64,000 nucleotides of DNA from Thiocapsa rosea (GCF_003634315.1 NZ_RBXL01000001.1:666501-730500), one strand, 5' to 3'; shown: positions 11,633-21,270, counted from the first letter of the stretch. Notes: generated from the sequence alone by a model not told the origin. Numbers and translations are program-made.

Positions 11633-13735
11633 TCAGTCACGCATCACCGCACGCGGCCGTTCGGTGCGATCGAGCAAGACGGCATCGGCGAGGATTCGGG
11701 CCGCCTCTTCCACCTGAATGCGCGCGATAGCCTCGCGTTGGGCATCGAGCAGGTCCTCGTCGACCTGCTCCTCGGAGTCCTCGTCCACCGGAGCAATTCC
11801 GCGAGCACGGAGGTAGCTGTTCTGCTGTTCCTTGAAGACGCTTCCGCGCAGCTCGTCGTCCTTGCGCCGAGCGCGCTCCTGGAGCGAGACGTGGGTTTGG
11901 GCCTCGACATCGCGCATCAGCTTGCTTCGCTCCACCAGCATCGTGAAGCCGGGATCTCTTGACACGCGCTCCGCTGACTGCAGCGCGAGGAGCTCGACGC
12001 TGACGGAGCCGACTTTCTTGTATTCGGCCGGTCGGATCCGAGTCCAAGGCAGGGCATTGTCGAGGGATCTCTCGCCGTGGTCGACCATAAAATCGGCAGT
12101 CGGGAAACGAATATCGGGCTCGACGCCACGCAACTGCGTGCTCCCGCCGCTGATACGGAAGAATTCGGCCATCGTCAGACGGAGGCGACCGAGATTGTTT
12201 TGCTCCCCGGGGACATAGCGATTCAGATCGATCAGGGTCTGCACGGTCCCCTTCCCGAAGGTGGGCTCGCCGATCACCAATCCGCGCCCGTAATCCTGGA
12301 TAGCGCCGGCAAAGATCTCGGAGGCGGAGGCACTGTCGCGATCCACCAGCACGGCCAAGGGGCCCCGGTAGGCAAGGCCGGGCTCCGGATCCGTCTCGAC
12401 CTCGATCTTGCCGAAGGCGTCCTTCACCTGCACGACCGGACCGGTATCGATGAAGAGACCGGTAAGCGAGGTCGCCTCGGCCAACGAGCCGCCGCCGTTG
12501 CCGCGCAGGTCGATCACGATGCCGTCGACGCCCTTCAGGACCAAGTCGTCGATCAGCTGGCGCACATCCCGGGTCGTGCTGCGGAAGTTTCGGTCACCCG
12601 AGCCCTCGGCTTGGAAATCTCGATAAAAGGCCGGGATCTCGATCACGCCGATCCGCATTCCAGGCGCGTTCTCCAGACTGTCCAGGACCGACCCTTTCGC
12701 GGCCTGATCTTCGAGCTTGATCTCGTTGCGTACGATCGCAACCTCGCGCACGCCGCCGTTGGTCGCAGCGGATTTGGGCAGAAGCTGCAGTCTCACGACC
12801 GAGCCCTTAGGTCCGCGAATCTTGTCGACGACGTCCTGGAGGCGCCATCCCACGACATCCTCGATCGCCCCGTCGAGACCCTGCGCAACCCCGACGATCC
12901 GGTCGCCCGTCTGGACCTGGCCGGACTCACGGGCCGGACCGCCCGGGACCGTGCTCTGAATCACCGTGTATTCGTTGTCCGCGCGCAGGACGGCGCCGAT
13001 ACCCTCCAGCGACAGCTTCATGCTGATGTCGAAGTTCTCGGAGGTGCTGGGCGACATGTAGCTCGTATGCGGCTCAAGCGTCTGGGTATAGGCATTCATG
13101 AACGTCTGGAAGACGTCGTTGCCGTCGAACTGATGGGTGCGACGAACCAACCCTTGATACCGCTCGCTCAGCCGTTCGCGAATCTCCTCGTCGGTCTTGT
13201 CGGCCATACGCAGGGTCAGGAAATCGTTCTTCACCCGCTTGCGCCAGATCTCGTCCAGCTCGGCGCTGTCCTTGGCCCAGGGCGCGTCCGGAGAGTCGAG
13301 CCTGTAGGTCTCTTCGCGATCGAAGTCGAAGGAGCCCTTCAAAAGACCTTCGGCATAGATGACGCGCTCGTCGACCCGCATCCGATAGACCCGAAAGACG
13401 TCGAACGCCAGATCGAGCTCGCCGCGACGCAGCCCTTCGTCCAAGCGTTTCGCGCCGCCCTTGAAGCGCTCGACATCGCGGGCCAGAAAGAAGGATCGGC
13501 TCGGATCCAGTGCCTTCAGATAGCTGTCGAGGACCTCTTGCGCAAAGTCGTGGTCGAGCTTGACCTTTCTATAGTGAAAGCGCTCCAGAACCTTGTTGAT
13601 CACGACCGCCGATTTGGTTTGGGCAGGGTTCGGGAACAGCTCCGAAAGGGGTATCTGACGAGGGGATGCAAGGACAAGTGTCGCCGCCAGGAAGGCTGCG
13701 ACGGCGAAGGCAAGGCGAGACAGGCGCGATCTCAT
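11633..13735 (-). CDS. prc: Tail-specific carboxy-terminal processing protease
   Basis: Periplasmic serine protease that trims or degrades proteins from their C-termini, including ssrA-tagged and envelope proteins. 700 residues with an N-terminal signal sequence (about 1-23). A PDZ domain lies at about 240-330 (SLEGIGAVL...TVPGGPARESGQVQTGDRI). The S41 core has VIDLRGNGGGSL (407-418), the catalytic serine region DRDSASASEIFAGA (466-478) and the lysine in GEPTFGKGTV (Lys495), forming the Ser-Lys dyad. The length and the extended domains on both sides of the core match Prc/Tsp rather than short CtpA. It stands alone on the minus strand. Confidence 0.95.
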   Translation of the reverse strand: MRSRLSRLAFAVAAFLAATLVLASPRQIPLSELFPNPAQTKSAVVINKVLERFHYRKVKLDHDFAQEVLDSYLKALDPSRSFFLARDVERFKGGAKRLDEGLRRGELDLAFDVFRVYRMRVDERVIYAEGLLKGSFDFDREETYRLDSPDAPWAKDSAELDEIWRKRVKNDFLTLRMADKTDEEIRERLSERYQGLVRRTHQFDGNDVFQTFMNAYTQTLEPHTSYMSPSTSENFDISMKLSLEGIGAVLRADNEYTVIQSTVPGGPARESGQVQTGDRIVGVAQGLDGAIEDVVGWRLQDVVDKIRGPKGSVVRLQLLPKSAATNGGVREVAIVRNEIKLEDQAAKGSVLDSLENAPGMRIGVIEIPAFYRDFQAEGSGDRNFRSTTRDVRQLIDDLVLKGVDGIVIDLRGNGGGSLAEATSLTGLFIDTGPVVQVKDAFGKIEVETDPEPGLAYRGPLAVLVDRDSASASEIFAGAIQDYGRGLVIGEPTFGKGTVQTLIDLNRYVPGEQNNLGRLRLTMAEFFRISGGSTQLRGVEPDIRFPTADFMVDHGERSLDNALPWTRIRPAEYKKVGSVSVELLALQSAERVSRDPGFTMLVERSKLMRDVEAQTHVSLQERARRKDDELRGSVFKEQQNSYLRARGIAPVDEDSEEQVDEDLLDAQREAIARIQVEEAARILADAVLLDRTERPRAVMRD

Positions 13736-13917
13736 AAGCGGTTCTCGTAATCAATCTCTTTGCAGAGAGACAACGTTGGTTGGACGGGGTTTCTGGCCCA
13801 AACCGCAAAGACCTCGATCCAACGCCGAGCGGAGCATTGCCCGCAGAAAATACACCGAGCGTTCGGTAAAGATGGGGCCGCCGCGGCAGCTCTTCATGGG
13901 CACAGCGTCATCCGCAA
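13736..13917. other. Non-coding region upstream of prc
   Basis: Together with the repeat unit at 13918-14004 this separates prc from def by 266 bases. No convincing gene; it should contain the prc promoter, which I could not place. Confidence 0.4.
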
Positions 13918-14004
13918 TTAAACCGCGCCGGCTCCGACGGTCCTCGGAGCCGGCGCGGTCAATCCACTCCATCACATGACGCATACTGCACCCGGCGCGG
14001 TTTA
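13918..14004. repeat. Dispersed palindromic unit, alpha type, overlapping the def stop
   Basis: 87 bp from TTAAACCGCG to CGCGGTTTA. It contains an inner hairpin with stem GCGCCGGCTCCGA / TCGGAGCCGGCGC (13926-13956). The def stop codon (TAA, 14004-14002 on the minus strand) lies in the right terminal repeat. Read leftward from def it resembles the alpha unit at 24260. Confidence 0.8.
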
Positions 14005-14505
14005 GGTCTGGTAGACCTTGCGTCGGTACAGATCGGTGCGACGACTCACGACCCGATCGACGAACAGCAGACCGTCGAGATGGTCCATCTCATGCTGGAC
14101 GGCGCGCGCCTCGTATCCCTCCATCACGTACTCGGTCTCGCGGCCGTCGAGGTCCTGCGCCTTCAAGCGGATACCGGTTGCACGGATGACATTACCGGTG
14201 TAGTCCGGCACCGAGAGACAGCCCTCGCGGCCGATCGCATAACCTTCCCAATGGACGATCTCGGGATTCACCAGGATCAGGTAACCGTGATTGGGTGTCT
14301 TCGGACGACCCGAAACATCCACGATCACGATGCGCTGAAAGCGTCCGACCTGGGGGGCAGCAATGCCGACGGCGGCCGGACCGGCCAAGCGGGTCTCTTC
14401 CAGATCAGCCACGAAACCGCGCAAGTCCTCGTCGAAACACTCGACCGGCTCGGAGACCTGCTTCAGACGCGGGTCCGGAAGCTTGAGGATATCGAGGATT
14501 GCCAT
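14002..14505 (-). CDS. def: Peptide deformylase
   Basis: Metal-dependent hydrolase removing the N-formyl group from nascent proteins. 167 residues, the normal size, with all three motifs: GIAAPQVG (47-54), EGCLS (94-98, Cys96 a metal ligand) and HEMDH (138-142, two His ligands and the catalytic Glu). It begins 3 bases after the ACT-protein gene ends and so lies at the end of the run rluD-pgeF-ACT-def, not next to fmt as in E. coli. Its stop codon lies inside a dispersed repeat. Confidence 0.97.
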   Translation of the reverse strand: MAILDILKLPDPRLKQVSEPVECFDEDLRGFVADLEETRLAGPAAVGIAAPQVGRFQRIVIVDVSGRPKTPNHGYLILVNPEIVHWEGYAIGREGCLSVPDYTGNVIRATGIRLKAQDLDGRETEYVMEGYEARAVQHEMDHLDGLLFVDRVVSRRTDLYRRKVYQT

Positions 14506-14508
14506 GAC

Positions 14509-15030
14509 TCAGCCGATCAGGATATCGACGGGGGCGACATCCACGGAGACGCCTTGGGTGCTCAGCGCCGACAGCGCCGTTTGAACCTCTTCGATGGTCC
14601 GCTCGCAATAACCCTGAATGTTCATAATGTAAACTGGATGTTGCGCATCGCCCGCGACATCGGACTCGAGCTCGAGGATATTGAACCCGTGCTCGGCAAG
14701 GATCTCCGTCACGTCGGCGACGATGCCTGCACGATCGGCCCCGAAGACCCGAACTTGGAGATTCGGGAGCAGGTGCCGGTGCAGGCCGCCCGGCACCGGA
14801 TCCAGATGGATCCGCAGACCGAGTTCCTCGGCGACCGGGCGCATGGCGGCCATCAGCTCCTCGCGGGGGCGCTCGCCGCTCACCATCAGCATGATGGTGA
14901 AATTGCCGCCGAGGCGGATCATGGACGCCTCGCCGAGGTTGCATCCGCAGGTGTAAAGCGCTCGCGTCACGCGCGAGACGATGCCCGGGCGGTCGGCACC
15001 GACCAGGGTCAGCATGTTCCAATCAGGCAT
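14509..15030 (-). CDS. ACT-domain protein, GcvR-like regulator
   Basis: 173 residues made of two ACT domains: LTLVGADRPGIVSRVTRAL (about 7-80) and VRVFGADRAGIVADVTEIL (about 93-170). Both keep the [LV]xGxDRxGIV ligand-binding loop. The architecture matches GcvR, the post-translational repressor partner of the glycine-cleavage activator GcvA. No gcv gene is nearby and many two-ACT proteins of this type have no proven role. Its ATG overlaps the end of pgeF by 8 bases and def follows after 3 bases, so it is probably co-transcribed with both. Confidence 0.75.
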   Translation of the reverse strand: MPDWNMLTLVGADRPGIVSRVTRALYTCGCNLGEASMIRLGGNFTIMLMVSGERPREELMAAMRPVAEELGLRIHLDPVPGGLHRHLLPNLQVRVFGADRAGIVADVTEILAEHGFNILELESDVAGDAQHPVYIMNIQGYCERTIEEVQTALSALSTQGVSVDVAPVDILIG

Positions 15031-15805
15031 GAAGTGCGTCTCCCGCTGCAGCGTCGCCGTCGCCGTCGAGCCAGATCAGGCTCGCCATCCGCCCGGTGAC
15101 GCCGTCGCGCCGATACGAAAAAAAACGTCTTGGATCCGAATGGGTACAGTAACCGCCTCCATAGACGCCTGTCACCCCGAGCCTGGCAAGCCGGCGACGT
15201 GCCAGACCGGCGAGGTCGGCCAGAAAGCGCCCGTCGCGCGAGGCACGGAATGCATCGATCGACTCCGGATCCGCCTCGAGGAATCGCTCGCGCACCTCGG
15301 GACCGACCTCGAAGGCATCCGGACCGATCGCCGGGCCGAGCCAGACCAAGATCCGCTCGGATGCCCCACCCATGACCTCGATCGCACGCTCCAGGATACC
15401 GGAGGCCAGACCGCGCCAGCCGGCATGCACGGCCGCCACACGGGTTCCCCGGTCGTCGCACATGAGCACCGGCAGACAATCAGCCGTCATGACGACACAG
15501 ACCACATCGCCCTCGCCGGTCACGGCCCCGTCGGCCTCACAGCCGCCGAGCGGGCGTGCATCGCCCGGGATCGCCGAACCCTCGCCCGCGAGCCGGCAGC
15601 CATGCACCTGTCGGAGCCAAAGCGGCTCGCTCGGCAGCTGCAGGTGCTCGCGCAGAATCGCGCGATTGCGGGCAACCCGCTCGGGCGCGTCGCCGACATG
15701 ATCACCCAGGTTGAGGCTCGCATAGACGCCGGTGCCGACGCCGCCGTCGCGGGTGGTGGAATAGGCCCGCACGCGCGCCGGTGCGGGCCAATCGGGCTCG
15801 ATCAT
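15023..15805 (-). CDS. pgeF: Peptidoglycan editing factor / multicopper (laccase-domain) purine nucleoside phosphorylase
   Basis: Cytoplasmic YfiH-family protein that hydrolyses wrongly incorporated UDP-MurNAc-L-Ser and shows adenosine deaminase/phosphorylase activity in homologues. The metal site is present: H in LRQVHG, C in VMTADCLPVL and H in VAAVHAGWRGL. The C-terminal block FFSYRRDGVTGRMASLIWL is diagnostic. I take ATG 15805 as start: AGGAGG lies 12 bases upstream and the protein then begins MIEPDWP, aligning with E. coli MSKLIVPQWP (260 residues). An alternative GTG at 15856 overlaps the rluD stop (GTGA) but lacks a ribosome site. Gene order rluD-pgeF is conserved in gammaproteobacteria. 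Confidence 0.92.
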   Translation of the reverse strand: MIEPDWPAPARVRAYSTTRDGGVGTGVYASLNLGDHVGDAPERVARNRAILREHLQLPSEPLWLRQVHGCRLAGEGSAIPGDARPLGGCEADGAVTGEGDVVCVVMTADCLPVLMCDDRGTRVAAVHAGWRGLASGILERAIEVMGGASERILVWLGPAIGPDAFEVGPEVRERFLEADPESIDAFRASRDGRFLADLAGLARRRLARLGVTGVYGGGYCTHSDPRRFFSYRRDGVTGRMASLIWLDGDGDAAAGDALHA

Positions 15806-15852
15806 CTCGGGTTTAATCCTCCTCGGCTCGGGCGGATGGGGATGGATGGGCC

Positions 15853-16848
15853 TCACCCGGAAGCCTCGCTGCGAAACTGCTCGAGCAACCCCGCGAGATC
15901 CGCCGGCAACGGACTCTCCCAGCTCATCGCCGTCCCGAGCGTCGGATGCTCCAAACCCAGACGCAAGGCATGCAACGCCTGACGCGGGAAGCTCTGAAGC
16001 GCCTCGATGAGACCCGCGGATGCCCCCTTCGGCGGTCGCGGCCGACCACCGTAGGCGCGGTCACCAACCAGAGGATGCTGTGTATGGGCCATGTGCACGC
16101 GAATCTGGTGCGTCCGGCCGGTTTCGAGCTCGACGGCGAGCAGGCTGTGACCGGCAAATCGCTCCAAAACCCGAAACCGGGTGATCGCAGGCCGCCCGCT
16201 GGCGACCACGGCCATGCGGGTTCGCTGTGTCGGATGACGTCCGACCGGTGCCTCGATGCGGCCGCCGGCGACCACCTCGCCGATGACCAGGGCACGATAC
16301 TCGCGGTGGACCTGCCGAGCCTGCAGCTGCTCGACCAAAGAGCGGTGCGCCTCGAGCGTCTTGGCCACCACGAGCAGCCCGGTCGTGTCCTTGTCCAGGC
16401 GATGCACGATGCCGGCTCGCGGCACGCTCGCCAGCGCCGGATCGTGGTTGAGCAGGGCGTTCTGCAAGGTCCCGTCGCGATGCCCGGCCGCCGGATGCAC
16501 CACCAGACCGGCCGGTTTGTCGAGCACGAGGATCTGCTCGTCTTCGAAGACTGGATTCAGCGGAATCGCTTGCGCGAGACAATCGCCGAGCGGCTCGATC
16601 GGCGCGTCCAGCTCGATCAGCTCACCGCCCCAGACCTTGTCGCGCGAGCGCCGGGCCACCCCGTCCACGCGCACCTGTCCGGACTCGATCCAAAGCTGCA
16701 GCCGACTGCGCGAGAGCTCGGGGATGAGGGCCGCCAACACCTGATCGAGTCGGCGGGCCGCGAGTTGCGGCTCGACCCGAATCGCGCGTCGCATGCGCAT
16801 CGGGCCGGAAGCGACGGGCGGCGGGATGTCCGTGTCGGCGTGCGTCAT
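15853..16848 (-). CDS. rluD: 23S rRNA pseudouridine synthase D
   Basis: Modifies uridines of helix 69 in 23S rRNA, needed for normal ribosome assembly. 331 residues: an S4 RNA-binding domain (about 30-85, RLDQVLAALIPELSRSRLQLWIESGQV split over the fold) and the RluA-type catalytic domain with HRLDKDTTG (149-157), Asp152 being catalytic. The later ETGRTHQIRVHM motif is also present. The N-terminus is about 15 residues longer than in E. coli. It is divergent from bamD with 96 bases between, a conserved arrangement, and heads the leftward rluD-pgeF-ACT-def run. Confidence 0.96.
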   Translation of the reverse strand: MTHADTDIPPPVASGPMRMRRAIRVEPQLAARRLDQVLAALIPELSRSRLQLWIESGQVRVDGVARRSRDKVWGGELIELDAPIEPLGDCLAQAIPLNPVFEDEQILVLDKPAGLVVHPAAGHRDGTLQNALLNHDPALASVPRAGIVHRLDKDTTGLLVVAKTLEAHRSLVEQLQARQVHREYRALVIGEVVAGGRIEAPVGRHPTQRTRMAVVASGRPAITRFRVLERFAGHSLLAVELETGRTHQIRVHMAHTQHPLVGDRAYGGRPRPPKGASAGLIEALQSFPRQALHALRLGLEHPTLGTAMSWESPLPADLAGLLEQFRSEASG

Positions 16849-16907
16849 GACCGATTCACCGATCCGCCGCGGGTGTATCCTCGCGCGCGAGGACGATTGG
16901 CTTCGGG

Positions 16908-16913
16908 TATACT
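16908..16913 (+). promoter_or_regulatory. Possible -10 element for bamD
   Basis: TATACT stands in the 96-base divergent rluD-bamD interval, 32 bases before the bamD ATG, in an otherwise GC-rich setting. No good -35 box is seen 16-18 bases upstream. Confidence 0.3.
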
Positions 16914-16944
16914 GCGTGAGGAAATCAACAGGTATCTCTGATTC

Positions 16945-17772
16945 ATGCGAAGAACGTTAACACGACTGCCGGCGCTCGTGCTCGCCGTCGCGCTCGCCGG
17001 CTGCGGCGTCTTCGGCAAAGAGATCGATCTTACCGAGAACTGGAGCGCAGCCAGACTGTACGCCGAGGCATCCTCCGAGCTGGACTCGGGCAACTATGCC
17101 AGGGCGATCGAGTATTACGAGAAACTGGAGGCGCGTTATCCGTTCGGGCGTTATGCGATGCAGTCGCAGCTCGACGTGGCCTACGCGCATTATCGCGCCG
17201 ACGAGCCGGAGGCCGCGATCGCCGCGGCGGACCGCTTCATCAAGCTTTACCCCCAAAACCCGTACGTCGACTATGCCTACTACCTCAAAGGGCTGGTCAA
17301 CTACAACCGCAGCGTCGGGTTTTTGGATCGGTATGTCCCGACCGATGCCTCGCAACGCGATCCGGGTTCGGCTCTCGATGCCTTCGTGGATTTCTCGGTC
17401 TTGGTCGAGCGTTTTCCCGACAGCCGCTATGCCGAGGATGCGCGGCAGCGCATGCTCTATCTGCGCAACAATCTCGCCAAGCACGAGATCAACGTGGCGC
17501 GCTACTACATGCGCCGCGGCGCCTACCTTGCTGCAGCGAACCGCGCAAACTACGTGATCGAACGCTTTCAGCGCACAAGTGCCGTCGAAAGTGCGCTCGA
17601 GGTGTTGATCGACGCCTACACGGCGCTGGGCAAGCGCGAACTGGCGGCAGACGCAAAGCGCGTTCTCGACTTGAACCGAGAGGCAGGCCGATTCGCCGCC
17701 GAAGAGCGCGATCCGGGCGACGTCAGTCTCGCACGGAAACTCTGGGAATACCTAAGCCTCGATCAGAATTGA
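16945..17772 (+). CDS. bamD: Outer membrane protein assembly lipoprotein BamD
   Basis: Essential lipoprotein of the BAM complex, which inserts beta-barrel proteins in the outer membrane. 275 residues. The lipoprotein signal ends in LAGC with Cys20 as lipidated residue. Tetratricopeptide-like helical pairs follow (about 33-250), including YAEASSELDSGNYARAIEYYEKLEARYPFG and FVDFSVLVERFPDSRYAEDA regions. The conserved ELANEWS-type opening is present as LTENWSAARLY. A GAGG lies upstream of ATG 16945. A composite repeat starts 5 bases after its TGA and may act as terminator between bamD and convergent glnB. Confidence 0.96.
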   Translation: MRRTLTRLPALVLAVALAGCGVFGKEIDLTENWSAARLYAEASSELDSGNYARAIEYYEKLEARYPFGRYAMQSQLDVAYAHYRADEPEAAIAAADRFIKLYPQNPYVDYAYYLKGLVNYNRSVGFLDRYVPTDASQRDPGSALDAFVDFSVLVERFPDSRYAEDARQRMLYLRNNLAKHEINVARYYMRRGAYLAAANRANYVIERFQRTSAVESALEVLIDAYTALGKRELAADAKRVLDLNREAGRFAAEERDPGDVSLARKLWEYLSLDQN

Positions 17773-17777
17773 CCGCA

Positions 17778-17967
17778 TTAAACCGCGCCCTGCGCGGTAT
17801 GCGATGTTTTTGGATGGGTTCGACCCCGGCCGTTTTGACGAGCGCTGGAGCTGGCGCGGTTTAAGATATTCAAAAATATATTATTTTAAACCGCGTCCCC
17901 GCCAAGGGCCGTGCATGCACCAAACGTCGAACTCACTCGAAAGTGAGCATCTCGCTCTGGATGCGGT

Positions 17968-17970
<3 letters not shown>
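17778..17970. repeat. Composite alpha+beta dispersed repeat between bamD and glnB
   Basis: Alpha unit 17778-17864 (TTAAACCGCG to CGCGGTTTAA), AT-rich spacer 17865-17885 (contains AAAAATATATTA), beta unit 17886-17970. The glnB stop codon lies in the right end of the beta unit. The same composite plan recurs near 24.3, 61.9 and 63.5 kb. Confidence 0.85.
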
Positions 17971-18330
<360 letters not shown>

Positions 18331-18462
18331 CTACCGAAGCCGTTGAGTATAAGTTCCATACATGGCCTTGAACAGCGACCGGGTTAAACCGCGACGGCGA
18401 CACCTCTCGAGCGGTCGACGCGATACCCGCCGAGCGGCGAGTCATGCCGCTCGAGACCAAGC

Positions 18463-20088
18463 CTAAAATCCGCTCGTGATCGGATAGCGGCGGTCCCGAC
18501 CGAACGCCCGGGTGGAGATCCGCACGCCGGGCGGGGCTTGCCGGCGCTTGTATTCGTTGCGATCGACCAACCGGGTGATCCGACGCACGATCTCGGCCGG
18601 ATAACCGCGCGCGACGATTGCATCGACACCTTCGTCTTCCTCGATATAGAGCCGCAGGATCGGATCCAAAACCTCGTAGGGAGGAAGGCTATCCTGATCG
18701 GTCTGATCGGGCCGCAGCTCCGCGGAGGGCGCACGCGTGAGCACACGCTCGGGGATGACCGGGGAGCACCGGTTGCGATAGCGCGCAAGTCGATACACCA
18801 AGAGCTTCGGCACGTCCTTGATGGGCGCGAAACCGCCGGCCATATCGCCGTAGAGTGTGGCGTAGCCGACTGCCATCTCGCTCTTGTTTCCGGTGGTCAG
18901 CAAGATGCGTCCGGTCTTGTTGCTGATCGCCATCAGGATGATACCGCGGCAGCGCGCCTGGATGTTCTCCTCGGTAACGTCCGCGGCCAGACCCTCGAAG
19001 GCCGGCTCGAGCATCGACAGGAACGACCGGAAGGCCGGCTCGATCGAGATCAGCTGGGCCTTCACGCCGAGTGACTCGGCCTCCTCGAAGGCATCCGCGT
19101 TGCTCATCTGCGAGGTATAGCGCGAGGGCATCAAGACGCCCTCGACCGCGTCGGCACCCAGCGCGTCCACGGCGATGGCGAGCGTCAGTGCGGAGTCGAC
19201 ACCGCCCGAGAGACCGAGCACCGCCCCGCTGAAACCGTTCTTACGGACATAGTCGCGCACACCGAGCACCAAGGCGCCGTAGACACTCGCCTCCTCGTCC
19301 ATCGCCTCGTCGTCGAACGCCGGCGCGATGTACTCGGGCGACGCGCCGACCGGGCGCCCCTCGTCATCGAGGTCGAACGTGAGCAGATCCTCCTCGAAGA
19401 CCGCCGCGCGATGCAGGATCCGACCCGCGCCATCCGCGACAAACGAGGCACCGTCGAAGACCAATTCATCCTGCCCCCCGACGAGGTTTGCATAGACGAT
19501 CGGGATGCCGTGCTCGCTCGCCCGACGCGCGACCAGCGCCTCGCGCTCGGCACGCTTGCCGACATGAAAGGGCGAGGCATTGATGTTGACCAGGATCTGC
19601 GCTCCGGCCTCGACCGCCTGCCGTGTCGGATCTTCCTGCCAGATGTCCTCGCAAACGCTCAAACCGATCTTCAAACCCAGGTGATCGAGCACCAAAGGGG
19701 TCGCGCCGGCCTGAAAGTATCGCTTCTCGTCGAAAACGCTGTAGTTGGGCAAATGCTGCTTCGCATACTCACCGATCAGCTCGCCGTCGCGCACCACAGC
19801 CGCGACGTTGAACAGCCCGCCGACGGCCCGAAGCGGATAGCCCAGCACCAGGGTGACCCCTCGACACTCCGCGCGGATCCGCTCCAATGCCGACTCGACG
19901 CGCTGCAGCAGCTCGGGACGCAGCAAGAGATCCTCCGGCGGATAACCCGTGAGGGTCAGCTCGGGAAAGACCAACAGATCGACGCCGTCCGCGCGCGCCG
20001 AGGCCGCCTCGGCGATCACCCGACCGGCGTTGCCCACGACATCCCCGACAACGAGATTCAACTGCGCGACCCGGATACGACATCCCAC
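18463..20088 (-). CDS. nadE: Glutamine-dependent NAD+ synthetase
   Basis: Last step of NAD synthesis: amidation of nicotinate adenine dinucleotide. The two-domain form of 541 residues. The N-terminal nitrilase-type glutaminase has Glu43 in FPELTLTGYP, Lys110 in YAKQHLPNY and Cys146 in SVCEDIW. The C-terminal synthetase has the P-loop LGLSGGVDSALTLAIA and TTGNKSEMAVGYATLYGDMAGG. GTG 20088 is chosen: GAGG lies 8 bases before it and the protein then begins MGCRIRVAQLNLVVGD as in relatives; the longer in-frame ATG at 20133 adds an unrelated 15 residues. The 156-base gap to glnB holds a half-copy of the TTAAACCGCG repeat end (18384). Confidence 0.95.
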   Translation of the reverse strand: MGCRIRVAQLNLVVGDVVGNAGRVIAEAASARADGVDLLVFPELTLTGYPPEDLLLRPELLQRVESALERIRAECRGVTLVLGYPLRAVGGLFNVAAVVRDGELIGEYAKQHLPNYSVFDEKRYFQAGATPLVLDHLGLKIGLSVCEDIWQEDPTRQAVEAGAQILVNINASPFHVGKRAEREALVARRASEHGIPIVYANLVGGQDELVFDGASFVADGAGRILHRAAVFEEDLLTFDLDDEGRPVGASPEYIAPAFDDEAMDEEASVYGALVLGVRDYVRKNGFSGAVLGLSGGVDSALTLAIAVDALGADAVEGVLMPSRYTSQMSNADAFEEAESLGVKAQLISIEPAFRSFLSMLEPAFEGLAADVTEENIQARCRGIILMAISNKTGRILLTTGNKSEMAVGYATLYGDMAGGFAPIKDVPKLLVYRLARYRNRCSPVIPERVLTRAPSAELRPDQTDQDSLPPYEVLDPILRLYIEEDEGVDAIVARGYPAEIVRRITRLVDRNEYKRRQAPPGVRISTRAFGRDRRYPITSGF

Positions 20089-20149
20089 GGCGGGATCCTC
20101 TAGTTGCAACAAGAAGCTTGGTGTGGCCGCCAACGGCCGGCCCCCGGCT

Positions 20150-20230
20150 ATTAGCTCTCAGCTCTCAGCTCTCAGCTATCAGCTATTAGCTATTAGCCCT
20201 CTGCTCTCTGCTCTCAGCTCTCAGAGCTGC
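20150..20230. repeat. Heptamer tandem array, left arm
   Basis: About 11 copies of a 7-bp unit of the form CAGCTCT/TAGCTAT. It is the reverse complement pattern of the array at 20270-20391, so the two can pair around a 39-base centre. It lies just upstream of the nadE start. Confidence 0.85.
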
Positions 20231-20269
20231 CAGCCTCCGCAAAAGGCGTATGAGGGAGCGACCCGGTTT

Positions 20270-20391
20270 GGCTGACGGCTGATAGCTGATAGCTGAGAGC
20301 TGATAGCTGACGGCTGATAGCTGACGGCTGACGGCTGATAGCTGGCGGCTGGCGGCTGGCGGCTGGCGGCTGGCGGCTGGCGGCTGGCGGC
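20270..20391. repeat. Heptamer tandem array, right arm
   Basis: About 17 copies of a 7-bp unit (A/G)GCTG(A/G)N. The first ten mix GGCTGAC, AGCTGAT and AGCTGAG; the last seven are nearly uniform GGCTGGC, indicating recent expansion at that end. It stops 5 bases before the sucD stop codon. Confidence 0.85.
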
Positions 20392-20396
20392 CATCA

Positions 20397-21269
20397 TCAC
20401 CCGCCGAGCAGCTCCGCCAGTCGACTCCCCATCTGCGCAGGCGAGCGCACGGTCACGGCACCCGCCTGCTCGAGGGCGGCGTACTTGCCCTCGGCCGTCC
20501 CGCGTCCGCCGGTGACGATCGCACCCGCATGTCCCATGCGTTTACCCGCGGGCGCCGTCACCCCGGCGATGTAGGCGACCAGCGGCTTGGAGATCCGCTC
20601 GCGGATGACCTCCGCGGCCTCTTCCTCGCCGCTGCCGCCGATCTCGCCGACCATGATGATCGCCTCGGTCTGCGGATCCTGCTCGAAGAGATCCAGACAG
20701 GCGATGAAATCGAGACCCTGGATCGGGTCCCCGCCGATTCCGATGCAGGTGCTCTGGCCCAGACCGGCTTGGGTCGTCTGCCAGACCGCTTCGTAGGTCA
20801 GGGTCCCGGAGCGCGAGACGATGCCGACCCGGCCGGGCGCATGGATGTTCCCCGGCATGATGCCGATCTTGCAGGCACCCGGCGTGATGATGCCGGGACA
20901 GTTGGGACCGATCAGGACCGCCGGGCTGCCCGCGAGCGCGGCCTTCACCCGCACCATATCCAGGACCGGGATCCCCTCGGTGATGCAGACGATAACCCGA
21001 ATCCCGGCGTCCGCCGCCTCCAGAATCGCATCGCCGGCATAAGCGGCAGGCACGTAGATCATGGTCGCATCCGCGCCCGTGTCGCGAACTGCTTGATGCA
21101 CGGTGTCGAAGACCGGCCGATCGAGATGGCGCTGCCCGCCCTTGCCGGGGGTCACGCCGCCGACCAGGTTGGTTCCGTAGGCGATCGCCTGCTCGCTGTG
21201 AAAGGTGCCCTGCTTGCCCGTGAAGCCCTGACAGATGACCCGTGTGTTGCTGTCGACCAGAACGCTCAT
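20397..21269 (-). CDS. sucD: Succinyl-CoA synthetase, alpha subunit
   Basis: With SucC interconverts succinyl-CoA and succinate with nucleotide triphosphate formation in the TCA cycle. 290 residues. The CoA-binding Rossmann domain opens [27 protein letters not shown], and the phosphohistidine is His247 in [16 protein letters not shown] 21269 restores the family N-terminus; the frame is open 132 bases further upstream inside sucC but that extension is a shadow of sucC. The start follows the sucC stop by one base, so the pair forms one operon. Confidence 0.96.
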   Translation of the reverse strand: MSVLVDSNTRVICQGFTGKQGTFHSEQAIAYGTNLVGGVTPGKGGQRHLDRPVFDTVHQAVRDTGADATMIYVPAAYAGDAILEAADAGIRVIVCITEGIPVLDMVRVKAALAGSPAVLIGPNCPGIITPGACKIGIMPGNIHAPGRVGIVSRSGTLTYEAVWQTTQAGLGQSTCIGIGGDPIQGLDFIACLDLFEQDPQTEAIIMVGEIGGSGEEEAAEVIRERISKPLVAYIAGVTAPAGKRMGHAGAIVTGGRGTAEGKYAALEQAGAVTVRSPAQMGSRLAELLGG

Positions 21270-21270
21270 C

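Noticed and set aside
11413-11640. 75-residue leftward frame between prc and gshA
   Set aside because: Ser/Arg-rich, no ribosome site, overlaps the gene ends on both sides; probably chance.
12077-13750. 557-residue rightward frame opposite prc
   Set aside because: Antisense shadow; prc has complete protease motifs.
13751-13984. 77-residue leftward frame upstream of prc
   Set aside because: Begins inside a dispersed repeat, lacks a ribosome site and shows no recognisable similarity.
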